61,327 nucleotides of DNA from positions 1 through 61,327 of the forward strand of contig CAMZAM010000013.1 in assembly GCA_947304185.1 (NCBI GenBank), read 5' to 3'. This document shows, in pieces, positions 51,251 to 59,606 of the stretch. The notes beneath the pieces were generated by a model. That model saw only the letters and a program-made list of their open reading frames with translations. It searched no databases and was not told the origin of the DNA. Each line of letters starts with the position of its first letter. The first letter of the stretch is position 1. Made by a program: the position numbers and the translations under genes. This stretch comes from an uncultured Bacteroidales bacterium. GTDB lineage: Bacteria > Bacteroidota > Bacteroidia > Bacteroidales > F082.

Positions 51251-53674
51251 TTAGTGATAGAGGATGTTCAGTTCCGGACGGCTGGCTCTCAGTTTGTCGA
51301 TATCCTTCGACTTTACCTTCGATCCTATAGCCTTGATGTATCTTAACGACTCCAAGTTCGCCACCGGCGCCAATGTCCTGACATTAGTGTTGGAGATGTT
51401 GAGCTCTTCCAACGTGGTGCAGTGAGCCAACACCTTGACGTTCTTGACACTGGTGCTAGCGATGTCGAGCACACGAAGTCCATGCATGTTCTCAAGCGGG
51501 TTGAGGTCGGTGATGCGGGTGTTCTCAAACGAAAGCACCTCTATTGTGGTCACAGTTGCCAAAGCCGCGATGTCGTTGAGTGCGTTACCATCGATATGAA
51601 GCTCTGTGAGGACCTTCAAATCACTCAACGGACTCAAGTCGGTGATATGGTTGTCGGTGATACTCAATTTCTTAAGGAACATCAACTTTGTCAGCGGCTC
51701 CAGACTCGTGATGATAATCTTATCGCTGATGACGATCTCCTCGATGTTGGCGACAGACTGCAGTTGTTCAGCTGTAGGGTTGGTGTCCATAGCTACAATG
51801 TCTCTGAACACGTCTCTCCAAGTGCCGTCGATGGTGTTCCACCAGCTACGAAGCTCATCGGTCTGGTATAATACCATCACATTTGGCACTGCGTTTCTGA
51901 GGTTAAACACCTGCTCCGACGTCACGTTGCTATGCTCAGCCTTCACTATTGCCAGACTCTTCATGTTGTGAAGTGGTGTCAAATCAGAAATCGGGGTTTC
52001 CTCTATATTGATTTCCAATAAGTTGCCGAGATTTTCGAGAGGCTTCAAATCGTGCACTTTAGTCGCCCTCATATTGAGATATTTGAGGTTGTGCAGGCCA
52101 TGAAGCGGCGTCAAGTCAGTGATGCTCGTGCCTTCAATACTCAGTCTCTCAAGACTTGTCAGTCGCTCGATAGGCGCTGCATCGTTGAACGATGGACTCA
52201 GAGTGAGTGCTTTCATCCCGATGATGATGTGCAACTCCTCAGGATTCGGCTCGATGTCGGTGTTGTTTTGCATCGCAAGCACCGTCTTCCAGGTCGACGG
52301 GAGGCTCTCCCACCAATCCTGCAGCGCCTTGGTCTCGTAAATGACCATGGCGTTACGGTTTTCGCGCTTGAATTCAGCGGCTTTGTCCGAGTCGATATAA
52401 GTGTTGTCGCAGTAAATCCTCACTAAATGTGTCATGTCTTTAAGTGGCATGATATCGCTGACATGAGTGTTTCTGCACTGTAACTCATTGAGTCTGCTAA
52501 GGTTGGCGATAGGTGTCAGATCGCTGACAGGAGTGTCGTCCATAATTAGCACCTGCAGGTTCTCAAGGTGTGCGAGTGGCGTGAGGTCGCTGATCTGCGT
52601 GTTGCTGATGTTGAGATATCGCAGCGACTGCGGCAGTTCGATGGAGTCGAGACTCGAGACTTTAGTACCCGAGATGTCGAGGTCGGTGAGCTGACTGTAC
52701 ATCTCAATGATGCTGATGTCGTTGATATCCAGATTTGCAATCTTCAACACCCTGATGTCGTTGGTGTATCGCAGGTCAGCGATGCTTCTGATCTGCGTAT
52801 TGCTGATATCTAACCTGTTGAGTTTGTTGAGGTTTCGGATAGGAGCGACGTCTTCGATATCGGTGTTCGAGCAGTCAAGGTTTTGCAGGTCAGAGAGCTC
52901 ATAGAGCGGGTCGAGCGAGTGTATCTGCTTGTTGCCATTGATATCGATGTCGGTTGTCTTCGTAAAACTGGTCAGTCGTGCGTACAAACGAGGCATGTCG
53001 AAAGGCACAGTACTCTCCACGAGGCTGTCGTCGACGATGACCACCGAGTCGCGGTAGATATGCACTATCTGGCCTTCGCCGAAATAGAGCTTCCATGCTG
53101 CTGACATCCTGTTCCACCAAGTCCTAAGTTCTTCAGTCTCATTAGGTTTGGTGGTATACATACTTGCGATCTTCAGGTCTTTCTTCGCCGGGTCGATGTT
53201 GACTTCCATAAACCTCTTGCAGCTGTTGTTGACCGAGTCACCAACGATGGAATGTCCCGCGATGGTTCGCATCATCGTCACCTTGAAATAGGTGTCGCCC
53301 TTTTCGTTGGTCTGCGGCTTGATGTCATCGATTTTAAAGGTGAACTTGACATCTTTAAAGAAGAAATCAATATCTTTAAGATAAGCCTGGACATCCTTAT
53401 TTATATAGGTACTCCGGCTGTCGTCGAGGTCGTCCTCAATCTGAACCTCGTCGTCCAAAAAGATTTTGGCGTAGCTTTCCTTGAAGATAATATCTTTCTC
53501 TTGTGCAGTGGCTTCCGGGTCTCCGATGAATGAAAACGTCTCTTCGAGATATCTCACCATCATCTGGATCTGACCTGTATATTCGTCGATTTCAGCTTGG
53601 CTGAGATCGGTTTTCTGCGCAAAAATGCTTTGGCAGGAAAAGAATAAAATCGCAAATAAAACTAATCTCTTCAT
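51251..53674 (-). CDS. Modular leucine-rich-repeat exported protein
   Basis: 807 residues with a signal peptide (to about FAQ, residue 20). An unrecognised N-terminal domain of about 160 residues is followed by a repeated architecture: a Trp-rich segment (EELRTWWNRMSAAW near 181, KALQDWWESLPSTW near 449, DELRSWWNTIDGTW near 606) alternating with internalin-type 22-residue repeats (xLxxLDISNTxISDLTPLxxL). Each unit closes with a VMVLYQT-like phrase, and the protein ends at the same phrase (LNILYH). No T9SS tail or anchor is seen. Last gene of a four-gene operon; ATGA overlap with the gene before. Function unknown; protein binding is likely. Confidence 0.85.
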   Translation of the reverse strand: MKRLVLFAILFFSCQSIFAQKTDLSQAEIDEYTGQIQMMVRYLEETFSFIGDPEATAQEKDIIFKESYAKIFLDDEVQIEDDLDDSRSTYINKDVQAYLKDIDFFFKDVKFTFKIDDIKPQTNEKGDTYFKVTMMRTIAGHSIVGDSVNNSCKRFMEVNIDPAKKDLKIASMYTTKPNETEELRTWWNRMSAAWKLYFGEGQIVHIYRDSVVIVDDSLVESTVPFDMPRLYARLTSFTKTTDIDINGNKQIHSLDPLYELSDLQNLDCSNTDIEDVAPIRNLNKLNRLDISNTQIRSIADLRYTNDIRVLKIANLDINDISIIEMYSQLTDLDISGTKVSSLDSIELPQSLRYLNISNTQISDLTPLAHLENLQVLIMDDTPVSDLTPIANLSRLNELQCRNTHVSDIMPLKDMTHLVRIYCDNTYIDSDKAAEFKRENRNAMVIYETKALQDWWESLPSTWKTVLAMQNNTDIEPNPEELHIIIGMKALTLSPSFNDAAPIERLTSLERLSIEGTSITDLTPLHGLHNLKYLNMRATKVHDLKPLENLGNLLEINIEETPISDLTPLHNMKSLAIVKAEHSNVTSEQVFNLRNAVPNVMVLYQTDELRSWWNTIDGTWRDVFRDIVAMDTNPTAEQLQSVANIEEIVISDKIIITSLEPLTKLMFLKKLSITDNHITDLSPLSDLKVLTELHIDGNALNDIAALATVTTIEVLSFENTRITDLNPLENMHGLRVLDIASTSVKNVKVLAHCTTLEELNISNTNVRTLAPVANLESLRYIKAIGSKVKSKDIDKLRASRPELNILYH

Positions 53675-54516
53675 TGTTTAGGCTGATAAAGCTTTAAAAG
53701 TGCAGCTTTTTCTTCATCTTTGAGATAAATAAGGTTTGAGATAAGCCATCCGGCATTATATCCGCTGCGGTTGAACCACGACACTTCGAAATACCAGTTT
53801 TTAATCTGGAAGATATGGAATTTCACGCTCTCGACGTGGTCAAACTTCAGATTACCTTGTTTTATCTCGTAAAAAAACAGTGCCAGATAATCTGGTTGAT
53901 AATCGGTAGATGCATAATACTCAATGGTTTGAGGGTCATTGAACACCTTATAGATGTTCATGAAGTCGAGTTCGTGACTCATAGGGTGAAGGAAATGCTT
54001 CTCGCGTTCAGCCATCTCGCCTTGCGGGAAATATTTCTGAAACTCGGAGAAAAACACATTCGATAGTACCCATTTCGAGCCCAAGCCTTCTTTTTCCAGC
54101 ATAAGAATCATGCTGATGTCGACCATCTGGCCTTTCCATTTGAACTTCGCCGACACTTCTGAATACCAGTTGCCACCAAGAAACTCCATATATTGGTTGT
54201 TCTTGATGAGGTCTTCCACGAAGAAATCGCGCAAAGCGCCGGCAGTTCTAGGGTTCTCGAGGTCGAACAGCAACGGCAGCACATCCTTGCGTTTGTTGGG
54301 GTTGCGGAAGCTTGGATCATTAGGATTCAGCTTCTTGCCGTATTGGTCCTCCTCGTAGTTGAACCTGTTGATAAACTGGCCCATCTGCTTTGTCATGGTG
54401 TAGAGTTCACGCTCGTCCATCTCGACACTGCCGAGGTCGTTTAGCACCTGTGCATCAACTTTAAAACATAGTGCCAGCACGAATACTGGCACTATAAGTC
54501 TCAAAACTTTACTCAT
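53671..54516 (-). CDS. Exported protein of unknown function
   Basis: 281 residues with a signal peptide (MSKVLRLIVPVFVLALCFKVDAQ, split at Cys/Asp). The mature part has an acidic/aromatic mix (NRFNYEEDQYGKKLNPNDPSF, FLGGNWYSEVSAKFKWKGQ) and a cystatin- or NTF2-like alternation of strands near VESVKFHIFQIKNWYFEVSW. No family recognised. It overlaps both neighbours by 1-4 bases, so all three are translated together. Confidence 0.8.
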   Translation of the reverse strand: MSKVLRLIVPVFVLALCFKVDAQVLNDLGSVEMDERELYTMTKQMGQFINRFNYEEDQYGKKLNPNDPSFRNPNKRKDVLPLLFDLENPRTAGALRDFFVEDLIKNNQYMEFLGGNWYSEVSAKFKWKGQMVDISMILMLEKEGLGSKWVLSNVFFSEFQKYFPQGEMAEREKHFLHPMSHELDFMNIYKVFNDPQTIEYYASTDYQPDYLALFFYEIKQGNLKFDHVESVKFHIFQIKNWYFEVSWFNRSGYNAGWLISNLIYLKDEEKAALLKLYQPKQ

Positions 54517-55100
54517 TATTTCTTTGTCGTTTCTTTCACACGCATGTCGCCGAGCAACACATCCCAGAAGCCGATGAGACGGCCGCCGATCTGAGTCTCT
54601 TTACGCTTGACGTACACTGTGATGTCTTTCTTTGTCGTATCCTGATAGATGAGTCGTCCTTCAGCGTCGTAGCCTTTGAATGTCTGGAAGATAGTGATTA
54701 CACCGACGTATGTTCCGTCAGGTTGGCGCTGCAAGTCTGACACATACTGGATCTTATACCAGTCGATCTCGACGCGGTCGTAGTTGAGGCGCATCAGTCT
54801 TTCGAGGTACTGACGAACTTTATAATACTCGATTTTTGTCTTGGCGAGCGATGAAACGCCGATCTCTGCATCAGGAGCGAAGAGCTCTTCGGCACGGTCG
54901 ATGACTCTGTTGGCCTCACTCCATGGAGTGTTCTTCGAGCCAATCAGTTTGACGTATTTTGACAGGTCGCGGACTTTCTCAAGGGCCAGACTGTCGATGG
55001 CTTGCTTGCGCTCAGGGCTTAACTCAGGTTCCTGTGCTAAGGCCTGATAGCCTGTGAGTGCGAAAAATGCGAATGCTATTGCAAATAATACCTTTTTCAT
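54516..55100 (-). CDS. Exported protein of unknown function
   Basis: 194 residues with a signal peptide ending near ALAQ. The mature part begins with a helical region (SPERKQAIDSLALEKVRDLSKYVKLIG in pieces) and continues with strands (YDRVEIDWYKIQYVSDLQ, GTYVGVITIFQTFKGYDAEGRL, KKDITVYVKRKE), which could be an NTF2-like fold. It shares the operon with the leucine-rich-repeat protein. Family not recognised. Confidence 0.78.
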   Translation of the reverse strand: MKKVLFAIAFAFFALTGYQALAQEPELSPERKQAIDSLALEKVRDLSKYVKLIGSKNTPWSEANRVIDRAEELFAPDAEIGVSSLAKTKIEYYKVRQYLERLMRLNYDRVEIDWYKIQYVSDLQRQPDGTYVGVITIFQTFKGYDAEGRLIYQDTTKKDITVYVKRKETQIGGRLIGFWDVLLGDMRVKETTKK

Positions 55101-55104
55101 CTTA

Positions 55105-55746
55105 TTATTTCTTAATTAATTCAAGTTCTGTAATCTTGTTATCTTCGTTGTATTTCACGTTGTCGACTGCCACGTTGACCTTCTTCTGATCCTTCAGGTA
55201 GTTGAGGTAGTTGACGGCTGTTGTCGGACGGTCGTAGTCGCCGAAGTTGTTGAGACGGATGAGCACCACTGCGTCAGGTGATTCAAACAGTTTCAAGGCT
55301 TCCTTGATGTAGTTGTTGGCTGTCACTACGTCTTTTGCCTTCGCAATCATGGTGAAATAATCGGTGAGAGCCGTCTTAGGCTTATTCTGCTCCTCAAGCT
55401 CGCGCAGACGCTGCTCTTCTTCGAGACGTTTCTGCTCAGCGATGCGGTCTCTTTCAGCGATGGCGTTGGTGACCTTCTGCTCGGCACGTTCTATCATCTC
55501 TACGATTTCAGGATTTTTCTTTGAGAAATCGATCTGCTTCAGCTCGTTGATACGCTCGAGTTGTTCCTCCAAAGTCCAATCTGTCTCGTCATTCAAAATG
55601 GCATTCAAGTCCTTAGTGGCCTGCTGGACAGCGGCTTTGTACTCTTTTTTTGACATTCCTTTAGAAGAGTTGCAACTTGTTGCTCCACAGAGAGTTACAA
55701 GAGCAATCATTGCTAAAATAATAGTGCTTTTTAGTTGTTTTAACAT
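55105..55746 (-). CDS. Coiled-coil lipoprotein, first gene of the LRR operon
   Basis: 213 residues. Signal peptide with lipobox ATSC (Cys near residue 25). The middle is a long charged helix (ERAEQKVTNAIAERDRIAEQKRLEEEQRLRELEEQ in pieces, residues about 80-118), likely coiled coil. The C-terminal part (DAVVLIRLNNFGDYDRPTTAVNYLNYLKDQ) looks globular and its wording resembles NTF2-like domains only loosely. Function unknown; tethered in the periplasm or outer membrane, it could anchor the other exported products. Confidence 0.8.
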   Translation of the reverse strand: MLKQLKSTIILAMIALVTLCGATSCNSSKGMSKKEYKAAVQQATKDLNAILNDETDWTLEEQLERINELKQIDFSKKNPEIVEMIERAEQKVTNAIAERDRIAEQKRLEEEQRLRELEEQNKPKTALTDYFTMIAKAKDVVTANNYIKEALKLFESPDAVVLIRLNNFGDYDRPTTAVNYLNYLKDQKKVNVAVDNVKYNEDNKITELELIKK

Positions 55747-55779
55747 ACTGCTTTAAGTTTTTTCAATATTAATAACTCG

Positions 55780-55787
55780 CAAAGTTA
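55780..55787 (-). promoter_or_regulatory. -7 box for the LRR operon
   Basis: Plus strand CAAAGTTA (TAACTTTG on minus), 33 bases upstream of the first gene's ATG at 55746. Confidence 0.5.
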
Positions 55788-55846
55788 AGAAATATTTTGA
55801 TATTGTACACGATTATTGAAGATTTTTTAGCAATTTTGATGTCGAA

Positions 55847-57634
55847 ATGAGACATTATAACATACCGATTTTCTTACCTGAACTCGCATGCCCTTTCCGA
55901 TGCGTTTACTGTAATCAGTTTAGCATTACAGGTAAACAGCAACTACCTGATATTCAAGATGTTAAGAACACAATAGATAAACATCTCGATTCCTTTAAAG
56001 AAAAAAATAGGGTGGTGGAAGTGGCGTTTTTCGGAGGAAATTTCACCGGTTTGCCCGAAAAAATGCAGGACGATTTTCTGAAAATTGTGCAGCCTTATCT
56101 CGAAAAAGGCGTCATCGATGGCATCAGATGCTCGACAAGACCCGATTATATCGATGAAAAAAGGATAAAAGTTTTGAAAAGTCTCGGTATGAAAAATATC
56201 GAACTCGGAGCGCAGTCTACAAACGATATGGTATTACGGAAATGCGGTCGAGGACATACCCTCAAAGATATTGAAAACGCTTCGCATATCATTGTTAATG
56301 AAGGTATTACACTTGGATTACAGATGATGATAGGACTGCCGTTCGATACTTTTGAAAACGACATGCAGACGGCAAAGGATATCGTCAGGCTTGGCGCAAA
56401 AGAAATGAGAATCTATCCATGCATCGTGGTGAAGGATACGGAGTTGGAAAGATTGTATAACAACGGAGAATACAAGCCTTTGAGTCTCGATGATGCTGTC
56501 GAACAATCGGCTACACTCTATGAATATTTTAATGAAAATGATGTAAAAGTTCTTCGAATTGGGCTTCACACCTCCGAAGATCTGAATGGCGCGGCTTACG
56601 TGGCAGGACCGTATCATCCCAACTTCGCCGAGATGGTTTTCAGCAGGTTGTGGGGTCGCAAATTCGATAAGATAGATGAGAAATCCGATGAAATCACCAT
56701 CGAAGTGCCGGAAGATCAATTGAATCACGCAATAGGGTATAAAAGTGAAAACAAGAAGAAACTCGAGCAGAGATTTAAGATGGTGACGTTTACGTCATTT
56801 CGACCGACGTCATATTACCCGTCATTTCGAGTGCAGCAAAGCGGAATCGAGAAATCTCCAGCAAATATGATGGAGATTTCTCCACTACGCTACTCTTCGA
56901 TACGCTTCGGTCGAAATGACGGTGTTGCAATCATCGCCAGCGCCACCATGCCCGAAGAAGCAAAAAAATCGCTCTCGAAAATGGGCGAAGTTTTGTGGCT
57001 CGAGCCTTCCGACAAAGCCTATCCTTCAATCTCGTCACATCCCGATATTTTCTTTTTTTGCAAAGACGAAAGACATTGTAAATCAGTGATTTGCGCGAAA
57101 AATGTCGATATTGATTTGCCACCTGATATTGAGGTGATAAAAAGTGAACAATCAGTAGGGAAAAAATATCCCGACACCGTCCCATACAATGCTGTTGGAG
57201 TGGGTAACACCTTGATACACAATTTGTTATATACCGATTTGTCGATAAAAAATCTATATGGAAAAATATCAACAAAATCCGTGCAACTCACTGTAAATCA
57301 AGGATATACGCGATGTAATTTGTTGGCTTTGGATGAGCGTAATTTTATCACATCTGATTTCGGAATAAAACATGTTTTGGAAGAAAACGGATGCAATGTC
57401 TTATATGTCGACCCGCATCAGATCACTCTTCCCGGACATGATTACGGTTTCTTTCCTGGTTGCTGCGGACTCGTCGGCAATGCCGTTGTTGTGTGCGGAG
57501 CGTTGAAACATCTGAAGGAATGTAAGGAACTTAGAAAGTTTATTCGTCGCAACAAAATGAATATCATAGAGTTATACGACGGCGAACTTATCGACGTGGG
57601 AAGCATTTTCTTTATTCAGAAAACGAAAAATTAG
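55847..57634 (+). CDS. Radical SAM protein fused to a GME-fold (DUF6873-like) domain, palindromic element at the junction
   Basis: 595 residues. The radical SAM cluster motif CPFRCVYCNQ is at residues 15-24, followed by VAFFGGNFTGLP and IGLPFDTFENDM, an Elp3/HemN-like catalytic half ending near residue 320. Residues 325-359 are encoded by a palindromic repeat. From about residue 360 a second domain appears (VPYNAVGVGNTLIHN, TRCNLLALDERNFITSDFG, LPGHDYGFFPGCCGLVGN) that by memory resembles the DUF6873 guanidino-modifying-enzyme-fold family. The fusion may be a recent joining of two neighbouring genes. Followed by the U32 peptidase. Confidence 0.8.
   Translation: MRHYNIPIFLPELACPFRCVYCNQFSITGKQQLPDIQDVKNTIDKHLDSFKEKNRVVEVAFFGGNFTGLPEKMQDDFLKIVQPYLEKGVIDGIRCSTRPDYIDEKRIKVLKSLGMKNIELGAQSTNDMVLRKCGRGHTLKDIENASHIIVNEGITLGLQMMIGLPFDTFENDMQTAKDIVRLGAKEMRIYPCIVVKDTELERLYNNGEYKPLSLDDAVEQSATLYEYFNENDVKVLRIGLHTSEDLNGAAYVAGPYHPNFAEMVFSRLWGRKFDKIDEKSDEITIEVPEDQLNHAIGYKSENKKKLEQRFKMVTFTSFRPTSYYPSFRVQQSGIEKSPANMMEISPLRYSSIRFGRNDGVAIIASATMPEEAKKSLSKMGEVLWLEPSDKAYPSISSHPDIFFFCKDERHCKSVICAKNVDIDLPPDIEVIKSEQSVGKKYPDTVPYNAVGVGNTLIHNLLYTDLSIKNLYGKISTKSVQLTVNQGYTRCNLLALDERNFITSDFGIKHVLEENGCNVLYVDPHQITLPGHDYGFFPGCCGLVGNAVVVCGALKHLKECKELRKFIRRNKMNIIELYDGELIDVGSIFFIQKTKN
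56793..56921 (+). repeat. Palindromic element (full copy plus a partial arm) in the radical SAM gene
   Basis: Full copy 56820-56921 (102 bases = 34 codons): CGTCATTTCGAG ... GAGAAATCTCC, spacer, GGAGATTTCTCC ... GGTCGAAATGACG. A partial arm CGTCATTTCGACC starts at 56793. Reading frame stays open throughout and uses a different frame than in tatD or the U32 gene. Confidence 0.88.
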
Positions 57635-57635
57635 C

Positions 57636-57643
57636 TATCTTTG
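57636..57643 (+). promoter_or_regulatory. -7 box for the U32 peptidase gene
   Basis: TATCTTTG, starting two bases after the stop of the radical SAM gene and 15 bases before the TTG start at 57659. Confidence 0.5.
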
Positions 57644-57658
57644 CAAAAAATATCAGTC

Positions 57659-59560
57659 TTGGAAAAAATAGAACTTCTTTCTCCGGCTAAGAACCTCGAA
57701 GTGGGTATCGCCGCCATCAACCATGGCGCTGATGCGGTGTATATCGGCGGACCGAGTTTCGGCGCTCGTGAGAAAGTCGGGAACAGCATCGATGACATTG
57801 CCAAACTCTGCGACCACGCCGCGATTTTCGATGCGAAAGTGTACGTAACTCTTAATACTTTGCTGTTTGACAATGAGTTGGAAGATGCGCGTAAGATCGC
57901 TTGGGACTGCTATAATGCCGGCGTCGATGCACTGATAGTGCAGGATATGGCCCTCCTTATGATGGATATGCCTCCAATAGCGCTACACGCATCCACCCAA
58001 TGCCACAACACTACGCCCGAGAAGGTGAAGTTTCTTGAAGACGTCGGTTTTCAGCAAGTGGTGCTTGCTAGAGAGCTGACTATCAACGAGATAAAGGAGA
58101 TTCGTGCCAAGACCACGGTGCCGTTGGAGTTCTTCGTCCACGGTGCTTTGTGTGTCAGCTATAGCGGTCAGTGCTATCTCAGTCATGTCATCGGGCATAG
58201 ATCAGCTAACCGTGGAGCCTGCGCCCAGCCTTGCCGATTGGCATGGAACCTCGAAGACGAAGACGGCAACACGTTGATAGCCAATCGGCATCTGCTCTCT
58301 CTGCGCGACATGAATAACTCACAAAACCTGGAGGAGCTCATCGACGCGGGCATCACCTCGTTTAAGATCGAGGGCCGACTGAAAGACGCCGAATATGTTA
58401 AGAATACCACGGCATACTACCGCAAGGCACTTGATGAAATCATTGCCAGAAGGTCTGATTTGGAGCGCGCGTCACGAGGTGTCTCAACATCATCGTTTGA
58501 GCCCAACCTTGAAAAGTCGTTCTCGCGAGGTTTTACTGACTATTTCATACATGGCAGACAGAAGAATATCGACTCTCCATTCACCCCTAAATCGATGGGA
58601 GAATACATCGGAGAAATCAAGAAAATCGACGGCAAACGCCTGACAGTCAAGCTGAAAGACGGTGTTACCCTTCACAACGGCGACGGCCTCTGTTTCTTGG
58701 ATGATGACAAACAACTGCAAGGCTTTAACGTAAATGGAGTAGAAGGTAACGTTGTGTTGGCTTCGTCCGTCATTTCGACTGGAGCGAAGCGTAATGGAGA
58801 AATCTCCGCCACACATTTGTACCGTAACTTCGACATCCTCTGGCAACGTTCCGTCGACAACTCCACCGGCAACCGCAAACTTCCAATCAACTTAGAGCTT
58901 TCTGAGATCTCTGACGGTTTTAGATTGTCGTCAGGAAACGTCAGCATTTGCTTGCAATGTCAAAAAGATGTCGCAAAGAATCCTGAAAAAGCCCTTGAAA
59001 ACATTCGCACAAAGCTGTCGCAATGGGGTGACACAAAATTCAAAATAGAAAGCATCGACATCGATTTCAAAGATGTTTATTTCATCCCGAATTCCATTTT
59101 AGGAGAATTGAAACGCCAACTGGTTGTTGAACTGGAAAAATCGTTGATAAATAATCATCGACAAACCGACGGCGTCATTTCGACTGAAGCGAAGCGGAAT
59201 GGAGAAATCCTCCATCCGCAAAAGCTTTATGCTATAGAGGATTTCTCGACTTCACTCCGTTCCGCTCGAAATGACGGGCAGGATGACCATCTGTCCTATC
59301 TCGGCAACGTCACTAATTCCCTGTCTCGTCAATTCTATGAGAATCACGGTGTTACAAACATCGACGACGGCTTGGAAAAATCGATGCCAGAGGGCGAGAC
59401 CGTGGTGATGACCACCAAACATTGCATCCGTTTCGCCAACGGTATGTGCGCCAGAGAGATAGGCAAGCCCGCCACATCTTTATATCTCACCAACGAGCGC
59501 GGCCGTTTCCGTCTCGACTTCGACTGCAAAAATTGTTGCATGAAGGTGGTCAGTATTTAA
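57659..59560 (+). CDS. U32-family peptidase carrying two in-frame palindromic elements
   Basis: 633 residues from TTG at 57659 (MEKIELLSPAKNLEVG), matching the usual family start; another TTG at 57641 lies on the promoter box. U32 features: ALHASTQCHNTTPEKVKFLEDVGF in pieces, VLARELTINEI, FFVHGALCVSYSGQCYLSHVIGHRSANRGACAQPCR, and KIEGRLKDAEYV. Members include collagenases and the RlhA rRNA hydroxylase. Two inserts are translated: about residues 370-383 (VISTGAKRNGEIS) and 505-540 (GVISTEAKRNGEILH ... SLRSARNDG). The C-terminus ends with a cysteine-containing CKNCCMK. The conserved cysteines are intact, so it may be active. Confidence 0.9.
   Translation: MEKIELLSPAKNLEVGIAAINHGADAVYIGGPSFGAREKVGNSIDDIAKLCDHAAIFDAKVYVTLNTLLFDNELEDARKIAWDCYNAGVDALIVQDMALLMMDMPPIALHASTQCHNTTPEKVKFLEDVGFQQVVLARELTINEIKEIRAKTTVPLEFFVHGALCVSYSGQCYLSHVIGHRSANRGACAQPCRLAWNLEDEDGNTLIANRHLLSLRDMNNSQNLEELIDAGITSFKIEGRLKDAEYVKNTTAYYRKALDEIIARRSDLERASRGVSTSSFEPNLEKSFSRGFTDYFIHGRQKNIDSPFTPKSMGEYIGEIKKIDGKRLTVKLKDGVTLHNGDGLCFLDDDKQLQGFNVNGVEGNVVLASSVISTGAKRNGEISATHLYRNFDILWQRSVDNSTGNRKLPINLELSEISDGFRLSSGNVSICLQCQKDVAKNPEKALENIRTKLSQWGDTKFKIESIDIDFKDVYFIPNSILGELKRQLVVELEKSLINNHRQTDGVISTEAKRNGEILHPQKLYAIEDFSTSLRSARNDGQDDHLSYLGNVTNSLSRQFYENHGVTNIDDGLEKSMPEGETVVMTTKHCIRFANGMCAREIGKPATSLYLTNERGRFRLDFDCKNCCMKVVSI
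58768..58807 (+). repeat. Half palindromic element within the U32 gene
   Basis: CGTCATTTCGACTGGAGCGA ... GAGAAATCTCC, left arm only, about 40 bases, translated as VISTGAKRNGEIS. Confidence 0.85.
59173..59276 (+). repeat. Full palindromic element within the U32 gene
   Basis: Left arm from 59173 (CGTCATTTCGACTGAAGCG...) and right arm ending 59276 (...CGCTCGAAATGACG) around a 30-odd base spacer. Translated as about 35 residues. Confidence 0.88.
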
Positions 59561-59568
59561 AAAAGTTG

Positions 59569-59576
59569 TAAATTTG
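59569..59576 (+). promoter_or_regulatory. -7 box for aspS
   Basis: TAAATTTG, 30 bases before the aspS ATG at 59607. Confidence 0.5.
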
Positions 59577-59606
59577 CAATTTTGTAGAATATAATAGTTA
59601 AACGAT

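Noticed and set aside
56820..59276. Frameshifts or pseudogenes in the radical SAM and U32 genes
   Set aside because: Both frames stay open through the elements and the family sequence resumes correctly after them, so they are in-frame insertions, not breaks.
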